In this document: in pieces, positions 34,479 to 43,012 of the stretch
Layout of the letters: every line of letters starts with the position of its first letter
Position numbering within the stretch: position 1 is the first letter of the stretch
Assembly: GCF_001592755.1 (NCBI RefSeq)
Contig: NZ_LUKF01000017.1
Coordinates: forward strand, 251,646-315,645
Source: Bdellovibrio bacteriovorus
GTDB taxonomy: Bacteria > Bdellovibrionota > Bdellovibrionia > Bdellovibrionales > Bdellovibrionaceae
Length of the DNA stretch: 64,000 bases
Direction: 5' to 3'
Made by a program: the position numbers and the translations under genes
Notes under the pieces: generated by a model
What the model was told of the DNA's origin: nothing
Seen by the model: the letters and a program-made list of their open reading frames with translations, nothing else
The model's database searches: none

Positions 34479-35832
34479 GGAAATCGGATTTCTTGGTGGT
34501 GCGAGCACCGTTACAGGCTCTAAGTTTTTAGTTCACAATGAGGGAACCCGTATTCTTGTTGATTGCGGCATGTTTCAAGGTCTTAAAGAGCTTCGTGAAT
34601 TAAACTGGTCTGACTTTCCAATTGATCCAAAACATATCGACGCCGTTGTTTTAACTCATGCCCATTTAGATCATTGCGGCGCTTTACCTTTGTTAGTACG
34701 TAAGGGATTTAAAGGGGAGATTCACTGTACAGAAGCGACTTTAGAATTAACCAAGATCATCTTGCTCGACTCTGCAAAAATCCAGGAAGAAGACGCTGAA
34801 TACGCGAATAAAAAACGCTTCTCAAAACATCATCCGGCGCTGGCTTTATATACGGTTGATGATGTCGCTAAAACTTTGCCGTTATTTAGAACCCATAAAG
34901 TCCATGAAGAATTTCAAATTGGTTCTTTATCTATTGAGTTGTTTAATTCAGGACACATCCTGGGTGCGTCTTCGGTGTTAGTTTCTAATGGAGAAAAGAA
35001 GGTTTATTTTTCGGGAGATCTAGGTCGTAATAATGATCCTTTAATGTGGCCACCAGAACCTCCGCAAGAGGCCGATTATATCGTGATGGAATCCACCTAT
35101 GGAAATCGTGATCATTCGGAAATTCCCTCTAAAGAAGTCTTAAAACAATGCATTCTAGAGATAGCGAAATCAAAAGGGGTTCTTCTTATTCCGAGCTTTG
35201 CCGTGGGCCGTGCGCAAAACTTGATGTATGAAATTGTCGAATTAAAAAGGGCAGGGGAAGTCCCCTCGCAAATCCCCGTTTATTTAAATACCCCGATGGG
35301 ACAAGAGATTTCCAATTTCTATGAGCTCTACCCGTTTTTTCACCGTCTAGGTCCAGGTCAATTCGCGGAAATTATGTCTGAAATTCACACCGTTAAAACC
35401 GCCGAAGATTCGAAGGTTTTAAATGAGCGCTCCGGACCCATGATTATTATCGCTGCCAGCGGAATGCTAACTGGCGGCCGAGTTTTACATCATTTAAAAG
35501 CTTTCGCCCCAAACCCACGAAATATCCTGTTATTAGCAGGCTTTCAAAGCGCTGGGACTCGTGGGCGAAAGATCTTGGATGGAGAAAAAGAAATCAAATT
35601 GCACGGAATGTATGTAGATATCGCATGCAAAGTGGTTCCTTCGGATTCATTTTCAGCCCATGCAGATCGCAGTGATCTAATGAACTGGTTAAAACAAGCT
35701 CCTAAAACCCCGCAGAAAGTGTTTTTAGTGCATGGGGAAAGGTCAGCGTCGGAAGAGTTCGAAAAACGCATTAAAACGTCTTTAAACTGGAATGTCGAAA
35801 TTCCAGAAATGAACCAAATAATCAGGCTTTAA
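34477..35832 (+). CDS. Metallo-beta-lactamase-fold beta-CASP ribonuclease
   Basis: A 451-residue cytoplasmic protein of the bacterial YSH1/CPSF73-like family that cuts or trims RNA. The zinc motif HAHLDHCG lies near residue 61, with further ligands in NSGHILGAS (about 157) and YFSGDLGR (about 178). The beta-CASP domain has PSFAVGRAQNLMYE, ASGMLTGGRVLHHL and the final FSAHADRSDLMNWL plus VHGE motifs. The KH domain found in archaeal forms is absent. The gene stands alone after the ART-like gene, and its start codon lies in a perfect inverted repeat. Confidence 0.92.
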   Translation: MEIGFLGGASTVTGSKFLVHNEGTRILVDCGMFQGLKELRELNWSDFPIDPKHIDAVVLTHAHLDHCGALPLLVRKGFKGEIHCTEATLELTKIILLDSAKIQEEDAEYANKKRFSKHHPALALYTVDDVAKTLPLFRTHKVHEEFQIGSLSIELFNSGHILGASSVLVSNGEKKVYFSGDLGRNNDPLMWPPEPPQEADYIVMESTYGNRDHSEIPSKEVLKQCILEIAKSKGVLLIPSFAVGRAQNLMYEIVELKRAGEVPSQIPVYLNTPMGQEISNFYELYPFFHRLGPGQFAEIMSEIHTVKTAEDSKVLNERSGPMIIIAASGMLTGGRVLHHLKAFAPNPRNILLLAGFQSAGTRGRKILDGEKEIKLHGMYVDIACKVVPSDSFSAHADRSDLMNWLKQAPKTPQKVFLVHGERSASEEFEKRIKTSLNWNVEIPEMNQIIRL

Positions 35833-35929
35833 AGCGTTTAAATCAAAGCTGACATATAGGTATCGTTACATAATATAACTTATCAGAAGAATATATCTAG
35901 ACCTTCCCGAGCTTCCAGATTCGTGGAAA

Positions 35930-36223
35930 TCAACGCGCTTTTCGCCAAAGTATGTTGTTTCCAAGCTTAAACGATTCCATGACTCCATGGTCTTTCAAAC
36001 AATTTAGCGAAGCTTGAGTGATCACAATACTTTCTGGTAAGCCACCCCAATCAATCCAATAATAATGAATTCCTTCAACCGTATCTGCGGCATTAGGTTC
36101 TTTCGTAATATGGATGATGATCTGGTCTTTGGCGAAATCAACGAATCGATCGCCGCAACTGAATGCTTGAGTTGTTGATGAAACGAATATTACTAACGCG
36201 ATAATAGAAAAAATATTTCTCAT
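35930..36223 (-). CDS. Small exported protein of unknown function
   Basis: A 97-residue protein with signal peptide about 1-20 (ending TQA). The mature 77 residues hold two cysteines (FSCGDRF and LNCLKDHG) likely to form a disulfide, and a patterned segment VEGIHYYWIDWGG. GGGGA precedes the ATG by 5 bases. It is convergent with the beta-CASP gene and opens a stretch of small exported proteins. Family not recognised. Confidence 0.6.
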   Translation of the reverse strand: MRNIFSIIALVIFVSSTTQAFSCGDRFVDFAKDQIIIHITKEPNAADTVEGIHYYWIDWGGLPESIVITQASLNCLKDHGVMESFKLGNNILWRKAR

Positions 36224-36308
36224 TCAATCCCCGTCAATTCTCAAATTGATTTATTTCTGAACGACGAAGTTGTCACGATAATTTCATTTACTGAAGAATT
36301 TCTTCCTA

Positions 36309-36659
36309 TTACAGATGCTCTAAAATATTCACCGTTCGTCCAAAAGGATCTAGGACAAAGAACCGACGTACATTCCAAGGCTCTTCCGTTAAAGGATAGA
36401 CGATTTTAAAACGGGCTTTTTTCATGCGGCGGTAAGCTTCATCGACATCATCAACCTCAATCGACATGTCCGGCACCTTGGTATTTGAACCGCCTTGTGA
36501 AGCGAAGTTCACTTGAACTGTCATTTTAGAATTAGAACCGTATGTTTTAAGCCAGCCATGATCCATAAGGACCTCTAAGCCCAAAACCTTTTCGTAAAAC
36601 CGACGAGCGGCGGAAATCTTCTTTGTTTCAAAATTAGCGACGATACGTTTGACTTTCAT
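36309..36659 (-). CDS. VOC/glyoxalase-like protein
   Basis: A 116-residue protein of the vicinal oxygen chelate fold, which includes glyoxalases, dioxygenases and antibiotic-binding proteins. Visible are the first strand plus ARRFYEKVLGLEVLMDHGW, a middle VPDMSIEVDDVDEAYRRMKK and the closing VRRFFVLDPFGRTVNILEHL. A metal-binding E is plausible at the C-terminus (NILEH), while the N-terminal H of glyoxalase I is not obvious. The start at 36659 is preferred over a TTG two codons earlier. Substrate unknown. Confidence 0.82.
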   Translation of the reverse strand: MKVKRIVANFETKKISAARRFYEKVLGLEVLMDHGWLKTYGSNSKMTVQVNFASQGGSNTKVPDMSIEVDDVDEAYRRMKKARFKIVYPLTEEPWNVRRFFVLDPFGRTVNILEHL

Positions 36660-36865
36660 ATCCAAATCTCACCACATCAACCCTGGCCTGTCATCTATTC
36701 CAAAGGACAGAAACCTTCCAATAAGTTCTGGTAAATCGACAAAAAACCGTGGAAAACCTATGACGAATTTTGCTGGAAAGAGAAATTTTTGTAAGGCAAA
36801 TATTATTTCGCCCAAGATCGAAGCACCTTATGGAATGATACGTTCATTTAATTAAGGAGTTCTGT

Positions 36866-37318
36866 ATGAAAACCCTCAAAAATGCGTCTTTTCTAAGTGC
36901 ACTCATCATCGGCTTTTCTTCGCTTTCCCAGGCCGCCCATATTGAATGTTCTGGCAAGGATGGAAGTGGTCGCCAAGTCCTTATTCGGTTGGTCAATATC
37001 GCAAAAGATGTTGAGGGATACGGCGTCGGCACTTTGCAAGCCGTGACTATTGATGGATTAGGTCTGATTTCATCAGATGCTTATGCCGTCGGTCGCCGTG
37101 GAAAAGTCGAAGATCCTGCCTATGGTCTTAATAAAGACCTCTACATTGAAGGTGGCGAGGCTTTTATGAACCTTAAAAAGATCGGCTCTCAGAAGTATAC
37201 TGGTGAGTTCTGCGGCCCACAGAAGAACTCTAACGTTGGCGGCGTTCGTCTTACCGACAATGACTGTATTTCTGTTTCATGTATATCTAAAGGCTTAAGC
37301 ACCCTTCGCGATCTTTAA
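36866..37318 (+). CDS. Exported protein of unknown function
   Basis: A 150-residue protein with signal peptide about 1-23 (ending SQA). The mature start AHIECSGKDGSGRQVLIRLV resembles small beta-sandwich proteins; four cysteines (IECSG, EFCGP, NDCIS, VSCIS) could form two disulfides. AAGGAG lies 7 bases before the ATG. No family is recognised, and no operon partner is evident. Confidence 0.62.
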   Translation: MKTLKNASFLSALIIGFSSLSQAAHIECSGKDGSGRQVLIRLVNIAKDVEGYGVGTLQAVTIDGLGLISSDAYAVGRRGKVEDPAYGLNKDLYIEGGEAFMNLKKIGSQKYTGEFCGPQKNSNVGGVRLTDNDCISVSCISKGLSTLRDL

Positions 37319-37469
37319 TAGAAACAAACCTTCGCAAAAATTTTTGGGCCTGTCTAATTTCTGAACGATCCTAAAAATGCTTCACGAGTTGCAAAACCCC
37401 AGGGCTGTGAAATTTGACGAAGGTCTTTTCCCACAGTAAAAGTGCGAAATCACCCCTAGGAAGACACTT

Positions 37470-37931
37470 ATGAAACACGTGGCTCTTACCATACTGACTC
37501 TTTTAATCACATCCACAGCTGGCGCTGTCACGGCGGAAGAATTTGTCCGTGATTTCACCATACAGACTGAAAGAAGCTTAAAGTACATCAACGAAGAAAG
37601 AGCCCTTGAAGGAAAGCGTCTTTACTGCGAAAAACTGAGCGATGAACAAGTCGCCGTTATCGCGGAAGCTGTTGAAAATCCTGAAACAACAGTCGCTGAA
37701 TTTGTTGAATATGTCGGAAATAATATGAAATGTTACCCAGAGTTTTTCGAACCCCTAGGTCGCGAAAATTTAGGTGGATTTCTTTTAAATACCAAAGCTT
37801 ATGTCATGGACGTTCTTATGATACATGAGGTGTTGGAATCACTGAATGAAGGTCGAAGCCCTCATGATTCAGAATTGATTCTAGAAAGCTACGATCCGGA
37901 CTATCTAGAAAGACTTCTTAACTCTCAATAA
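37470..37931 (+). CDS. Exported protein of unknown function
   Basis: A 153-residue protein with signal peptide about 1-19 (TAGA before VTAEEFVRDF). The mature chain is mainly helical and acidic (EQVAVIAEAVENPETTVAEF), with cysteines at LYCEKL and MKCYPE that may pair. The layout resembles small periplasmic helical proteins of unknown role. Own ribosome site (AGGAAG) and own terminator. Confidence 0.62.
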   Translation: MKHVALTILTLLITSTAGAVTAEEFVRDFTIQTERSLKYINEERALEGKRLYCEKLSDEQVAVIAEAVENPETTVAEFVEYVGNNMKCYPEFFEPLGRENLGGFLLNTKAYVMDVLMIHEVLESLNEGRSPHDSELILESYDPDYLERLLNSQ

Positions 37932-37935
37932 AGAA

Positions 37936-37966
37936 AAGGCGCAGAAAAAAACTGCGCCTTCTTTGT
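37936..37966 (+). terminator. Intrinsic terminator, possibly bidirectional
   Basis: Perfect 9-base arms AAGGCGCAG (37936-37944) and CTGCGCCTT (37952-37960) with an A7 loop, then a T-rich tract. It lies between two convergent genes. Confidence 0.85.
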
Positions 37967-37970
37967 TTTA

Positions 37971-38228
37971 TTATTCAGGATCCGGTGTGCCGCCTGTTGG
38001 TGGTGGCGTTGGAACTTTTTGGCAAAGAACTCCGCACTTCACAAAGCAACCACGATATTCATTCCAGCAGTACTTCGCAACCGGACGAGTGCCTGATGGG
38101 CAACCTCGTAGCATCGGTTCAATCACCGCATCCGCCGGCATTTCGGCTTCAGTTCGAAATTCTTCAGCATGAGCATTAATACTAGCCAAACATACACTCG
38201 CAAACAAAACTGCAATCCATTTCTTCAT
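37971..38228 (-). CDS. Small Cys-rich exported protein
   Basis: An 85-residue protein with signal peptide about 1-21 (ending AHA). The mature part has five cysteines in a short span (RGCPSG, KYCWNE, GCFVKCGVLCQK) and a Pro/Thr/Gly tail (VPTPPPTGGTPDPE). This looks like a disulfide-stabilised mini-protein. AGGACC lies a few bases before the ATG. Family not recognised. Confidence 0.6.
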   Translation of the reverse strand: MKKWIAVLFASVCLASINAHAEEFRTEAEMPADAVIEPMLRGCPSGTRPVAKYCWNEYRGCFVKCGVLCQKVPTPPPTGGTPDPE

Positions 38229-38437
38229 AGGTCCTCCGTTGTTGAGAACGCAAGCATAGAAGCCTGTATTTTATTTTGACTATGACAAAGAAGAATCACT
38301 GCTATATTTCATAATTCTCGCGTCCGACTAAGTACGAAGACAAAGACTGAGGTCCTTATCCAAGTTTATTTTGCCACCAGTCCTCGCCGATTCTTTACTT
38401 CGCCCCGTCCCCTTTTAGAATCAGGCCAGGAGGATTT

Positions 38438-38791
38438 ATGAAATCACTGCTTTCACTCATCGCCTTTTTATCTTTGAGTATGTTTACTGAAGCAGCCATC
38501 GCTTCACCGGGAAACACCGGAGGACAAGGAGCGCTGGAAAACGTATTTCCACTCTCAGAAGAAGCCATGAGCTTACCTGACTTCGCAGAACGTCTTCAGA
38601 CGCCCCAAGGAGACGTGGAAAATAAGACCTACACTTGCAGGGCCTGGACGACATGCCCAAATGGTGGAAGGATTTCTTGTTGGTCTCAAGGGTATCGCTG
38701 TTACTCTTCGGTGACTCCGGGCCACCGAGTTTACTGTAGTGCTACATCTCGAAGCGGTTACACACGCTACTGGGTTTACTATTGTTACTGA
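38438..38791 (+). CDS. Cys-rich exported protein
   Basis: A 117-residue protein with signal peptide about 1-22. After a linker, the C-terminal 50 residues hold six cysteines with aromatic residues (YTCRAWTTCPNGGRISCWSQ, YRCYSS, VYCSAT, YYCY), most likely a small disulfide-bonded binding domain. GGAGGA precedes the ATG. It resembles the neighbouring Cys-rich protein only in style, not in sequence. Confidence 0.62.
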   Translation: MKSLLSLIAFLSLSMFTEAAIASPGNTGGQGALENVFPLSEEAMSLPDFAERLQTPQGDVENKTYTCRAWTTCPNGGRISCWSQGYRCYSSVTPGHRVYCSATSRSGYTRYWVYYCY

Positions 38792-38966
38792 TTTGCAAAA
38801 AAATTTCTGTAAGAGGAGTTCAGAAACTCCTCTTATTCTTGTCAAAACTACGCAAATACCTTCGTACAATCGACAACTCACAAAGAAGAAGTGCGGCATT
38901 TTGATTGTTACCAAACGGACCATTTAAGAATTCCATTCCCCTACCAAAGCATGGCTTACTTAGCTC

Positions 38967-39635
38967 ATGAAAAAACTCATACTACTACCCCTAACATTAT
39001 TGGCGTTCATCGGTTGTGCTAACTCTTCAGACGATTCTCCAGGTGGAGAAGTTCTTCAAGGAACAGAGTCTGTGGTTGATGAAGCTTCCGCTGAAGAAAG
39101 AAACATTGTCGACGAAAACATGGCGCTAATCCGCGATTATGCCGCTCAGTTTTCTATCAACGTGGATTGGAACAAAATCCCTGTTGTCGTATCGAAGACT
39201 CACTTGCAACGTGAATCTTCCTCTTGCGTCAGAGATGCAAACGGTGTTGGAACGAAAATCGTTCTGAACAAAAAGTTCTTCTCTGCACGTGTGTTTGATA
39301 AAGAGACAGGGTATGCATCCCCACTTTACAACTTGTTGATTCATGAAATCGGTCATTGCTACATGAACCGCAATCATGAAGAAGCCTTGTTGAAAAAAGC
39401 GGGCTATCGCGCCCAATTCGTGATCGATGGTAAAAACGGCCGTCAGGTGGTTTCTTACCCATCTATCCAAGTGTCTATGATGCAAAACGCTTTCTTCCAA
39501 ATGCCTAAAGTCTTGATGCCATACTATGTAGGTGAAATCTTCGGTGCTTACCGCGCGAAGAGCTTGGAAGATTTGCAACAACGCTACGAATTTGACATCG
39601 TACGTGCGTCTAACTTCGTAGAAGAAGCGCAATAG
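38967..39635 (+). CDS. Lipoprotein with HEIGH zincin-type motif
   Basis: A 222-residue lipoprotein with lipobox FIGC (about residue 14-17). An acidic linker leads to a domain with LLIHEIGHCYMNRNHEE around residue 126: HExxH plus a further H seven residues on, the signature of zinc metallopeptidases, though the third ligand spacing fits no named family with certainty. The C-terminus VGEIFGAYRAKSLEDLQQRY is helical. It would act on the periplasmic or outer face. No ribosome site is obvious. Confidence 0.72.
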   Translation: MKKLILLPLTLLAFIGCANSSDDSPGGEVLQGTESVVDEASAEERNIVDENMALIRDYAAQFSINVDWNKIPVVVSKTHLQRESSSCVRDANGVGTKIVLNKKFFSARVFDKETGYASPLYNLLIHEIGHCYMNRNHEEALLKKAGYRAQFVIDGKNGRQVVSYPSIQVSMMQNAFFQMPKVLMPYYVGEIFGAYRAKSLEDLQQRYEFDIVRASNFVEEAQ

Positions 39636-39662
39636 TTCGAACTTAAAATTTTAACTTTAGCG

Positions 39663-39686
39663 GCGCGAAGGAAACTTCGCGCTTTT
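39663..39686 (+). terminator. Intrinsic terminator after the HEIGH lipoprotein gene
   Basis: Perfect arms GCGCGAAG (39663-39670) and CTTCGCGC (39675-39682) with a GAAA loop, then TTTT. Confidence 0.85.
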
Positions 39687-39690
39687 CTTT

Positions 39691-40320
39691 TTAAAGAGAC
39701 ATCTGAACAGACGATTCCTGCGTGAGTGACGAAGCACGATAAAGCTGGCGCGGATCACGAGAGTATTTGCTAAAGAATCTTTCTCGCTCACAAACCATAA
39801 TGGCTGAAGTTCGTTCGGGGAGCTGAATGATTTCTCTTTGCACAAAACAAGTCGCTTCGGCATAAGTCAGTACGGCCTTATTACGAATGTCTGGCTCGCC
39901 AATAATATTTTGTGTTCGCGAATCACTAAAGATGAGCTTCATAAAGGCGGCTGTGGCCGACGAAGTATGACTTCTCCCCAAAAACTCAGGCTCACCGATC
40001 AGAAAATGCAGGCCCTGATCAAAACTTTCATGCTGAATATGATTTCCCAGGACGTCTTCTGAAATCCAATATCGCTCCCAATAACTAACAGGAACCCCAT
40101 CAATAAGGCCGATATAAAGAAGTTGGTGACTGTCTTCAAGTTCAGAAATCAGTTTTCGCGTCAGATCTTCACGGGTCTGCCCACGTCCCCACCATTGAGC
40201 AACATAAGGTTGTTGCATCCACTTGCAATAGAGATCGATATCTTTATCAAAAGAGAGAGGACGAAAAGCGTAGTAGCTGTTATTTCGATGATTATAGACT
40301 TCGAACTCAGAACCCAACAT
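39691..40320 (-). CDS. GNAT acetyltransferase, IucB/AlcB-like
   Basis: A 210-residue acetyltransferase resembling the siderophore-biosynthesis branch (Acetyltransf_8: IucB, AlcB, MbtK). Signature segments are FRPLSFDKDIDLYCKWMQQP followed by YVAQWW, an aromatic YWERYW strand, GLHFLIGEPEFLG and IIGEPDIRNKAVLTYAEATC, the last being the acetyl-CoA-binding end. Members acylate hydroxylamine groups of hydroxamate siderophores or mycobactin. No other siderophore gene is nearby, so the substrate is open. The ATG at 40320 is chosen; the frame is open to a TTG at 40359, but no good ribosome site is seen for either. Confidence 0.78.
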   Translation of the reverse strand: MLGSEFEVYNHRNNSYYAFRPLSFDKDIDLYCKWMQQPYVAQWWGRGQTREDLTRKLISELEDSHQLLYIGLIDGVPVSYWERYWISEDVLGNHIQHESFDQGLHFLIGEPEFLGRSHTSSATAAFMKLIFSDSRTQNIIGEPDIRNKAVLTYAEATCFVQREIIQLPERTSAIMVCERERFFSKYSRDPRQLYRASSLTQESSVQMSL

Positions 40321-40336
40321 AGGATCTAAAGTTTTA

Positions 40337-40381
40337 AAAGGCCTTCCCGACAGGGGCAACCCCCGGTCTGAAATGGCCTTT
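40337..40381 (-). repeat. Imperfect hairpin before the acetyltransferase gene
   Basis: AAAGGCC (40337-40343) and GGCCTTT (40375-40381) enclose GGGG-CAA-CCCC (40353-40363). On the minus strand the structure lies just before the acetyltransferase start and is followed by TTTT, so it could be an attenuator. Confidence 0.4.
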
Positions 40382-40462
40382 AACTGAAAAGGAACTGAGT
40401 TTCAAATGAAAGCTTATTGCAAATGGAATCCGCAGGAACACCAGAACTAGAACGTTTCCATC

Positions 40463-40780
40463 TTATACGGGTATTTCTACAATAGAACGGATCCCCGTTC
40501 GTGCCGTCATTGCATGCACAACTGCACGAAGACCCATGATTGTTTTACCCTGACTTCCGATCACCTGACCGAGGTTTTCTTTTGCACAGTTCACACGATA
40601 CACCGTCGTCTTCGGCCCCACATAAGTCGTCACTGTCACGGTCTCGGGCTGATCTACTAATAAGCGAGTGATGTGCTCTACCAAAGAGCGAATCTCTTCA
40701 CGGTAAGCCTCCTGTGCTTCCAAAGTCAGACCTTTAGGATTATTGGTTTCATCAAATTTATAGGATTCCATCTCAGTCAT
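40463..40780 (-). CDS. KH-domain RNA-binding protein (KhpA-like)
   Basis: A 105-residue protein with a single KH domain in its C-terminal 75 residues: the GxxG loop is G-S-Q-G in LGQVIGSQGKTIMGLRAVVH, which contacts single-stranded RNA. The N-terminal 20 residues are extra. KhpA proteins bind many RNAs and act with KhpB in cell-envelope control in Gram-positives. In other bacteria this gene often lies beside rpsP; here it follows an esterase gene after 5 bases. Confidence 0.85.
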   Translation of the reverse strand: MTEMESYKFDETNNPKGLTLEAQEAYREEIRSLVEHITRLLVDQPETVTVTTYVGPKTTVYRVNCAKENLGQVIGSQGKTIMGLRAVVHAMTARTGIRSIVEIPV

Positions 40781-40785
40781 AAAAG

Positions 40786-41667
40786 TTAATCTCCCATGAT
40801 GAAGTAAGCCGTGTTTTTTCTATTAAAATTGCAGTGACCACCCGGAACCGGGACCCATCTGGATAAGAAGGACTTCCCGTGAGCCATATCATAAAAATCT
40901 TTCGATCCTTCTTGGAAGCCATATCCATCGATCATGCCGGTAGACAGATAGAATTTTGCCCGTTTAGAAGAGTTGTATTTTTTTAACAAATTAAAGGGAT
41001 TGTGAAGATCCCAGTCCTGTTTGTTAAGAAAAATAGACCGCGAAATATTCAACATTTTTTTAACAAGTCGCAGCTTCGCTCCCGTACGGGCGACATATTT
41101 GTGGATGTCTTTTTCTGAATCATAAGGCCCGATGTGAGTGATCGCAGGACATAACAAAGCCACCCGCGAAAACATCCCGGGATTACGTAACGCTATTTGG
41201 GTCGCATTAAAACCGCCCATCGACTGACCGATCACGTGACGTTTCCCGCGTCTTAATCCTCCCATGCGCTTTTCCATCATCGGCATGATTTCTTGCGTGA
41301 AGAGTGGAAGCAGCGGATATTTTTTATTATTTACTAAAAGCCACTTCGGGCCAAAAGAGATCGACACAACTCGCGGTTGATATCCCCGGAAGTACCACCA
41401 TTTTTGGATAAACCAAGTTCCCCAAAATTGACGATGCCAACTTTTTTCAGATCCATAAAGACCGTGAAAGAAATAGACAATGTCGTCGTTGTTCGTGGCC
41501 GAGGACTTCCGGTAACAGTATTTGAATTCAATACCGCGCGCAGAATCAGTTCCACACTGATAGTTGAAACTTTCGATTTCTATTTCGTTTTGGATTTCTT
41601 CTTCAGATTGTGCCCACGAATTTACTGAAACGTACAGAAGGAGCAAGAATACGGATACGCTTTTCAT
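40786..41667 (-). CDS. Exported esterase, alpha/beta hydrolase (esterase D-like)
   Basis: A 293-residue protein with signal peptide about 1-19 (NSWA before QSEEE). The hydrolase pattern includes VYFFHGLYGSEKSWHRQFWG, the nucleophile elbow GQSMGGFNAT and a final H in PGGHCNF. This is the layout of the putative-esterase family (esterase D, antigen-85-like). The product would act in the periplasm or outside the cell. It starts the unit with the KH gene, although the two functions are unrelated. Confidence 0.8.
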   Translation of the reverse strand: MKSVSVFLLLLYVSVNSWAQSEEEIQNEIEIESFNYQCGTDSARGIEFKYCYRKSSATNNDDIVYFFHGLYGSEKSWHRQFWGTWFIQKWWYFRGYQPRVVSISFGPKWLLVNNKKYPLLPLFTQEIMPMMEKRMGGLRRGKRHVIGQSMGGFNATQIALRNPGMFSRVALLCPAITHIGPYDSEKDIHKYVARTGAKLRLVKKMLNISRSIFLNKQDWDLHNPFNLLKKYNSSKRAKFYLSTGMIDGYGFQEGSKDFYDMAHGKSFLSRWVPVPGGHCNFNRKNTAYFIMGD

Positions 41668-41711
41668 AGCCTCCCCCTTGAGAACTCATTCTGGTGGAGG
41701 CTATGAGAAAA

Positions 41712-42110
41712 TCAATTTGCAATGTCGAAATCTTCGCGGATTCTGTCCTTAGACACCTGCACAGTTTCACCTGTGTACATGCACTTCAAAAACAAATGAT
41801 TGTAAGCTCTGTTAGTCACCACGAAGCGACCCGGATTTGTCGGTGTGACTTTACGGCAAAGCACATCGCCCACTTCAAGCTTTTCATACTTTCTAACAAG
41901 CTTTTCGCTGATGTTGCTGCGAAGGGCGTGCAGCCACAAAGCAACCACACCCAATACAAAACCAACAGCGCTACACAAAGGCCACTGGATTTTTTGATTC
42001 AACATCAGCGTGAAAGAAATCGGCGCTAGCACCGACACCAAAACCAAGGCTCCTGTTAGAAGTCTTTCTTGTTTTTGATATTTCTTAAATTCTTTCACGA
42101 AAGATGACAT
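41712..42110 (-). CDS. Small membrane protein with two helices
   Basis: A 132-residue protein with two transmembrane segments (about 20-36 and 45-62), a charged N-terminus (KEFKKYQKQERLL), and a cytoplasmic C-terminal half with a beta-rich pattern (KYEKLEVGDVLCRKVTPTNP, then GRFVVTNRAYNHLFLKCMYT). The C-terminal domain resembles small sensor or ligand-binding barrels but no family is recognised. Single-gene unit by position. Confidence 0.65.
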   Translation of the reverse strand: MSSFVKEFKKYQKQERLLTGALVLVSVLAPISFTLMLNQKIQWPLCSAVGFVLGVVALWLHALRSNISEKLVRKYEKLEVGDVLCRKVTPTNPGRFVVTNRAYNHLFLKCMYTGETVQVSKDRIREDFDIAN

Positions 42111-42281
42111 AAATCCTCACGCCTCAATGGGGCTTTGCAATTTAGATTGTAGGGGGATGTCCCTATAGAACCACGAAGCTCGCGGACCTTCGAGTCCAGA
42201 TTTTGTCATTTTTTTAATGTCGCCACGCTTTACTTACTGACAGCGGATTTCCGTTAGGTTCTGCTTAATAAAGAGGTGTTT

Positions 42282-42977
42282 ATGAAACCACATTGTTTGT
42301 TTTTCTTAACATATTTTTTGATCTCGTCAGCATTTGCTAGTGATCCCGTTTGTAAGAACGTTGTAGAACGCGGTGGCAGCATTCAGATTCAAATGAATAC
42401 GTTCTCAAGCGGAGAATGCTTCTTGTCCGTGCGCAACTATAAAGCTCAGAACCTGATTTACAGAGACTATATGTTCACTAAAGGTGGTGACTTTATGGTC
42501 TTTAATTCTTTCGGCCAGGGCTCAAATTCTGAAGACACAGGCGCCAGAGAATTCTATTTGTTCCCACGTAAAACTGTCATTCCACAGTATAAGTGGAACG
42601 TGGAAACCCGCCAACTTGAGGTGACCTCAGTTGCTGGCAATGTCTTTTATTTTGATTATGAAACCGCCGACGTCGTGACGATTTCTAATGCCTCCGTGAA
42701 AGTGGCTTCTGAAATCTCTAGAAACAACCGTGGCGGGGTTGAAATCACAAACTACAAAGGTCTATTGCTGGACGCTGGATTCACTAAAGGAAGAGCTCCT
42801 ACAGAGGTTCTGTCTGCTTCCTCCGTACTGACAGATGAAAAAGGCAAAACTTGTAAGATTAAAAACAGCGAAGTCTTTGCCAAAACTTCAGATGGCGACG
42901 TTTACTTTAAACATTCCGATAAGGCCTTCGCAAGTTTGCTAAAAACCCGCTGCCCTCAATTGACATTCACTCCGTAA
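42282..42977 (+). CDS. Exported protein of unknown function
   Basis: A 231-residue protein with signal peptide about 1-18 (ending AFA). The mature chain is beta-rich (GGSIQIQMNTFSSGECFLSV, YKWNVETRQLEVTSV, GNVFYFDYETADVVTI) with four cysteines, consistent with a soluble periplasmic sandwich. GAGGTG precedes the ATG at 42282; a GTG two codons earlier is less likely. A strong terminator follows. Family not recognised. Confidence 0.68.
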   Translation: MKPHCLFFLTYFLISSAFASDPVCKNVVERGGSIQIQMNTFSSGECFLSVRNYKAQNLIYRDYMFTKGGDFMVFNSFGQGSNSEDTGAREFYLFPRKTVIPQYKWNVETRQLEVTSVAGNVFYFDYETADVVTISNASVKVASEISRNNRGGVEITNYKGLLLDAGFTKGRAPTEVLSASSVLTDEKGKTCKIKNSEVFAKTSDGDVYFKHSDKAFASLLKTRCPQLTFTP

Positions 42978-42982
42978 AAATT

Positions 42983-43012
42983 AAAAAGCCCTCGCGAAGA
43001 GGGCTTTTTTTT
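42983..43012 (+). terminator. Intrinsic terminator, probably bidirectional
   Basis: GCCCTC (42988-42993) and GAGGGC (42999-43004) with flanking A5 and T8. It lies between the exported-protein gene and the convergent M28 peptidase gene, whose last codons it touches. Confidence 0.88.

Noticed and set aside
38951-38963. TGGC..TTAGC sequence before the HEIGH lipoprotein gene, sigma-54-like at first sight
   Set aside because: The distance between GG and GC is two bases too short.
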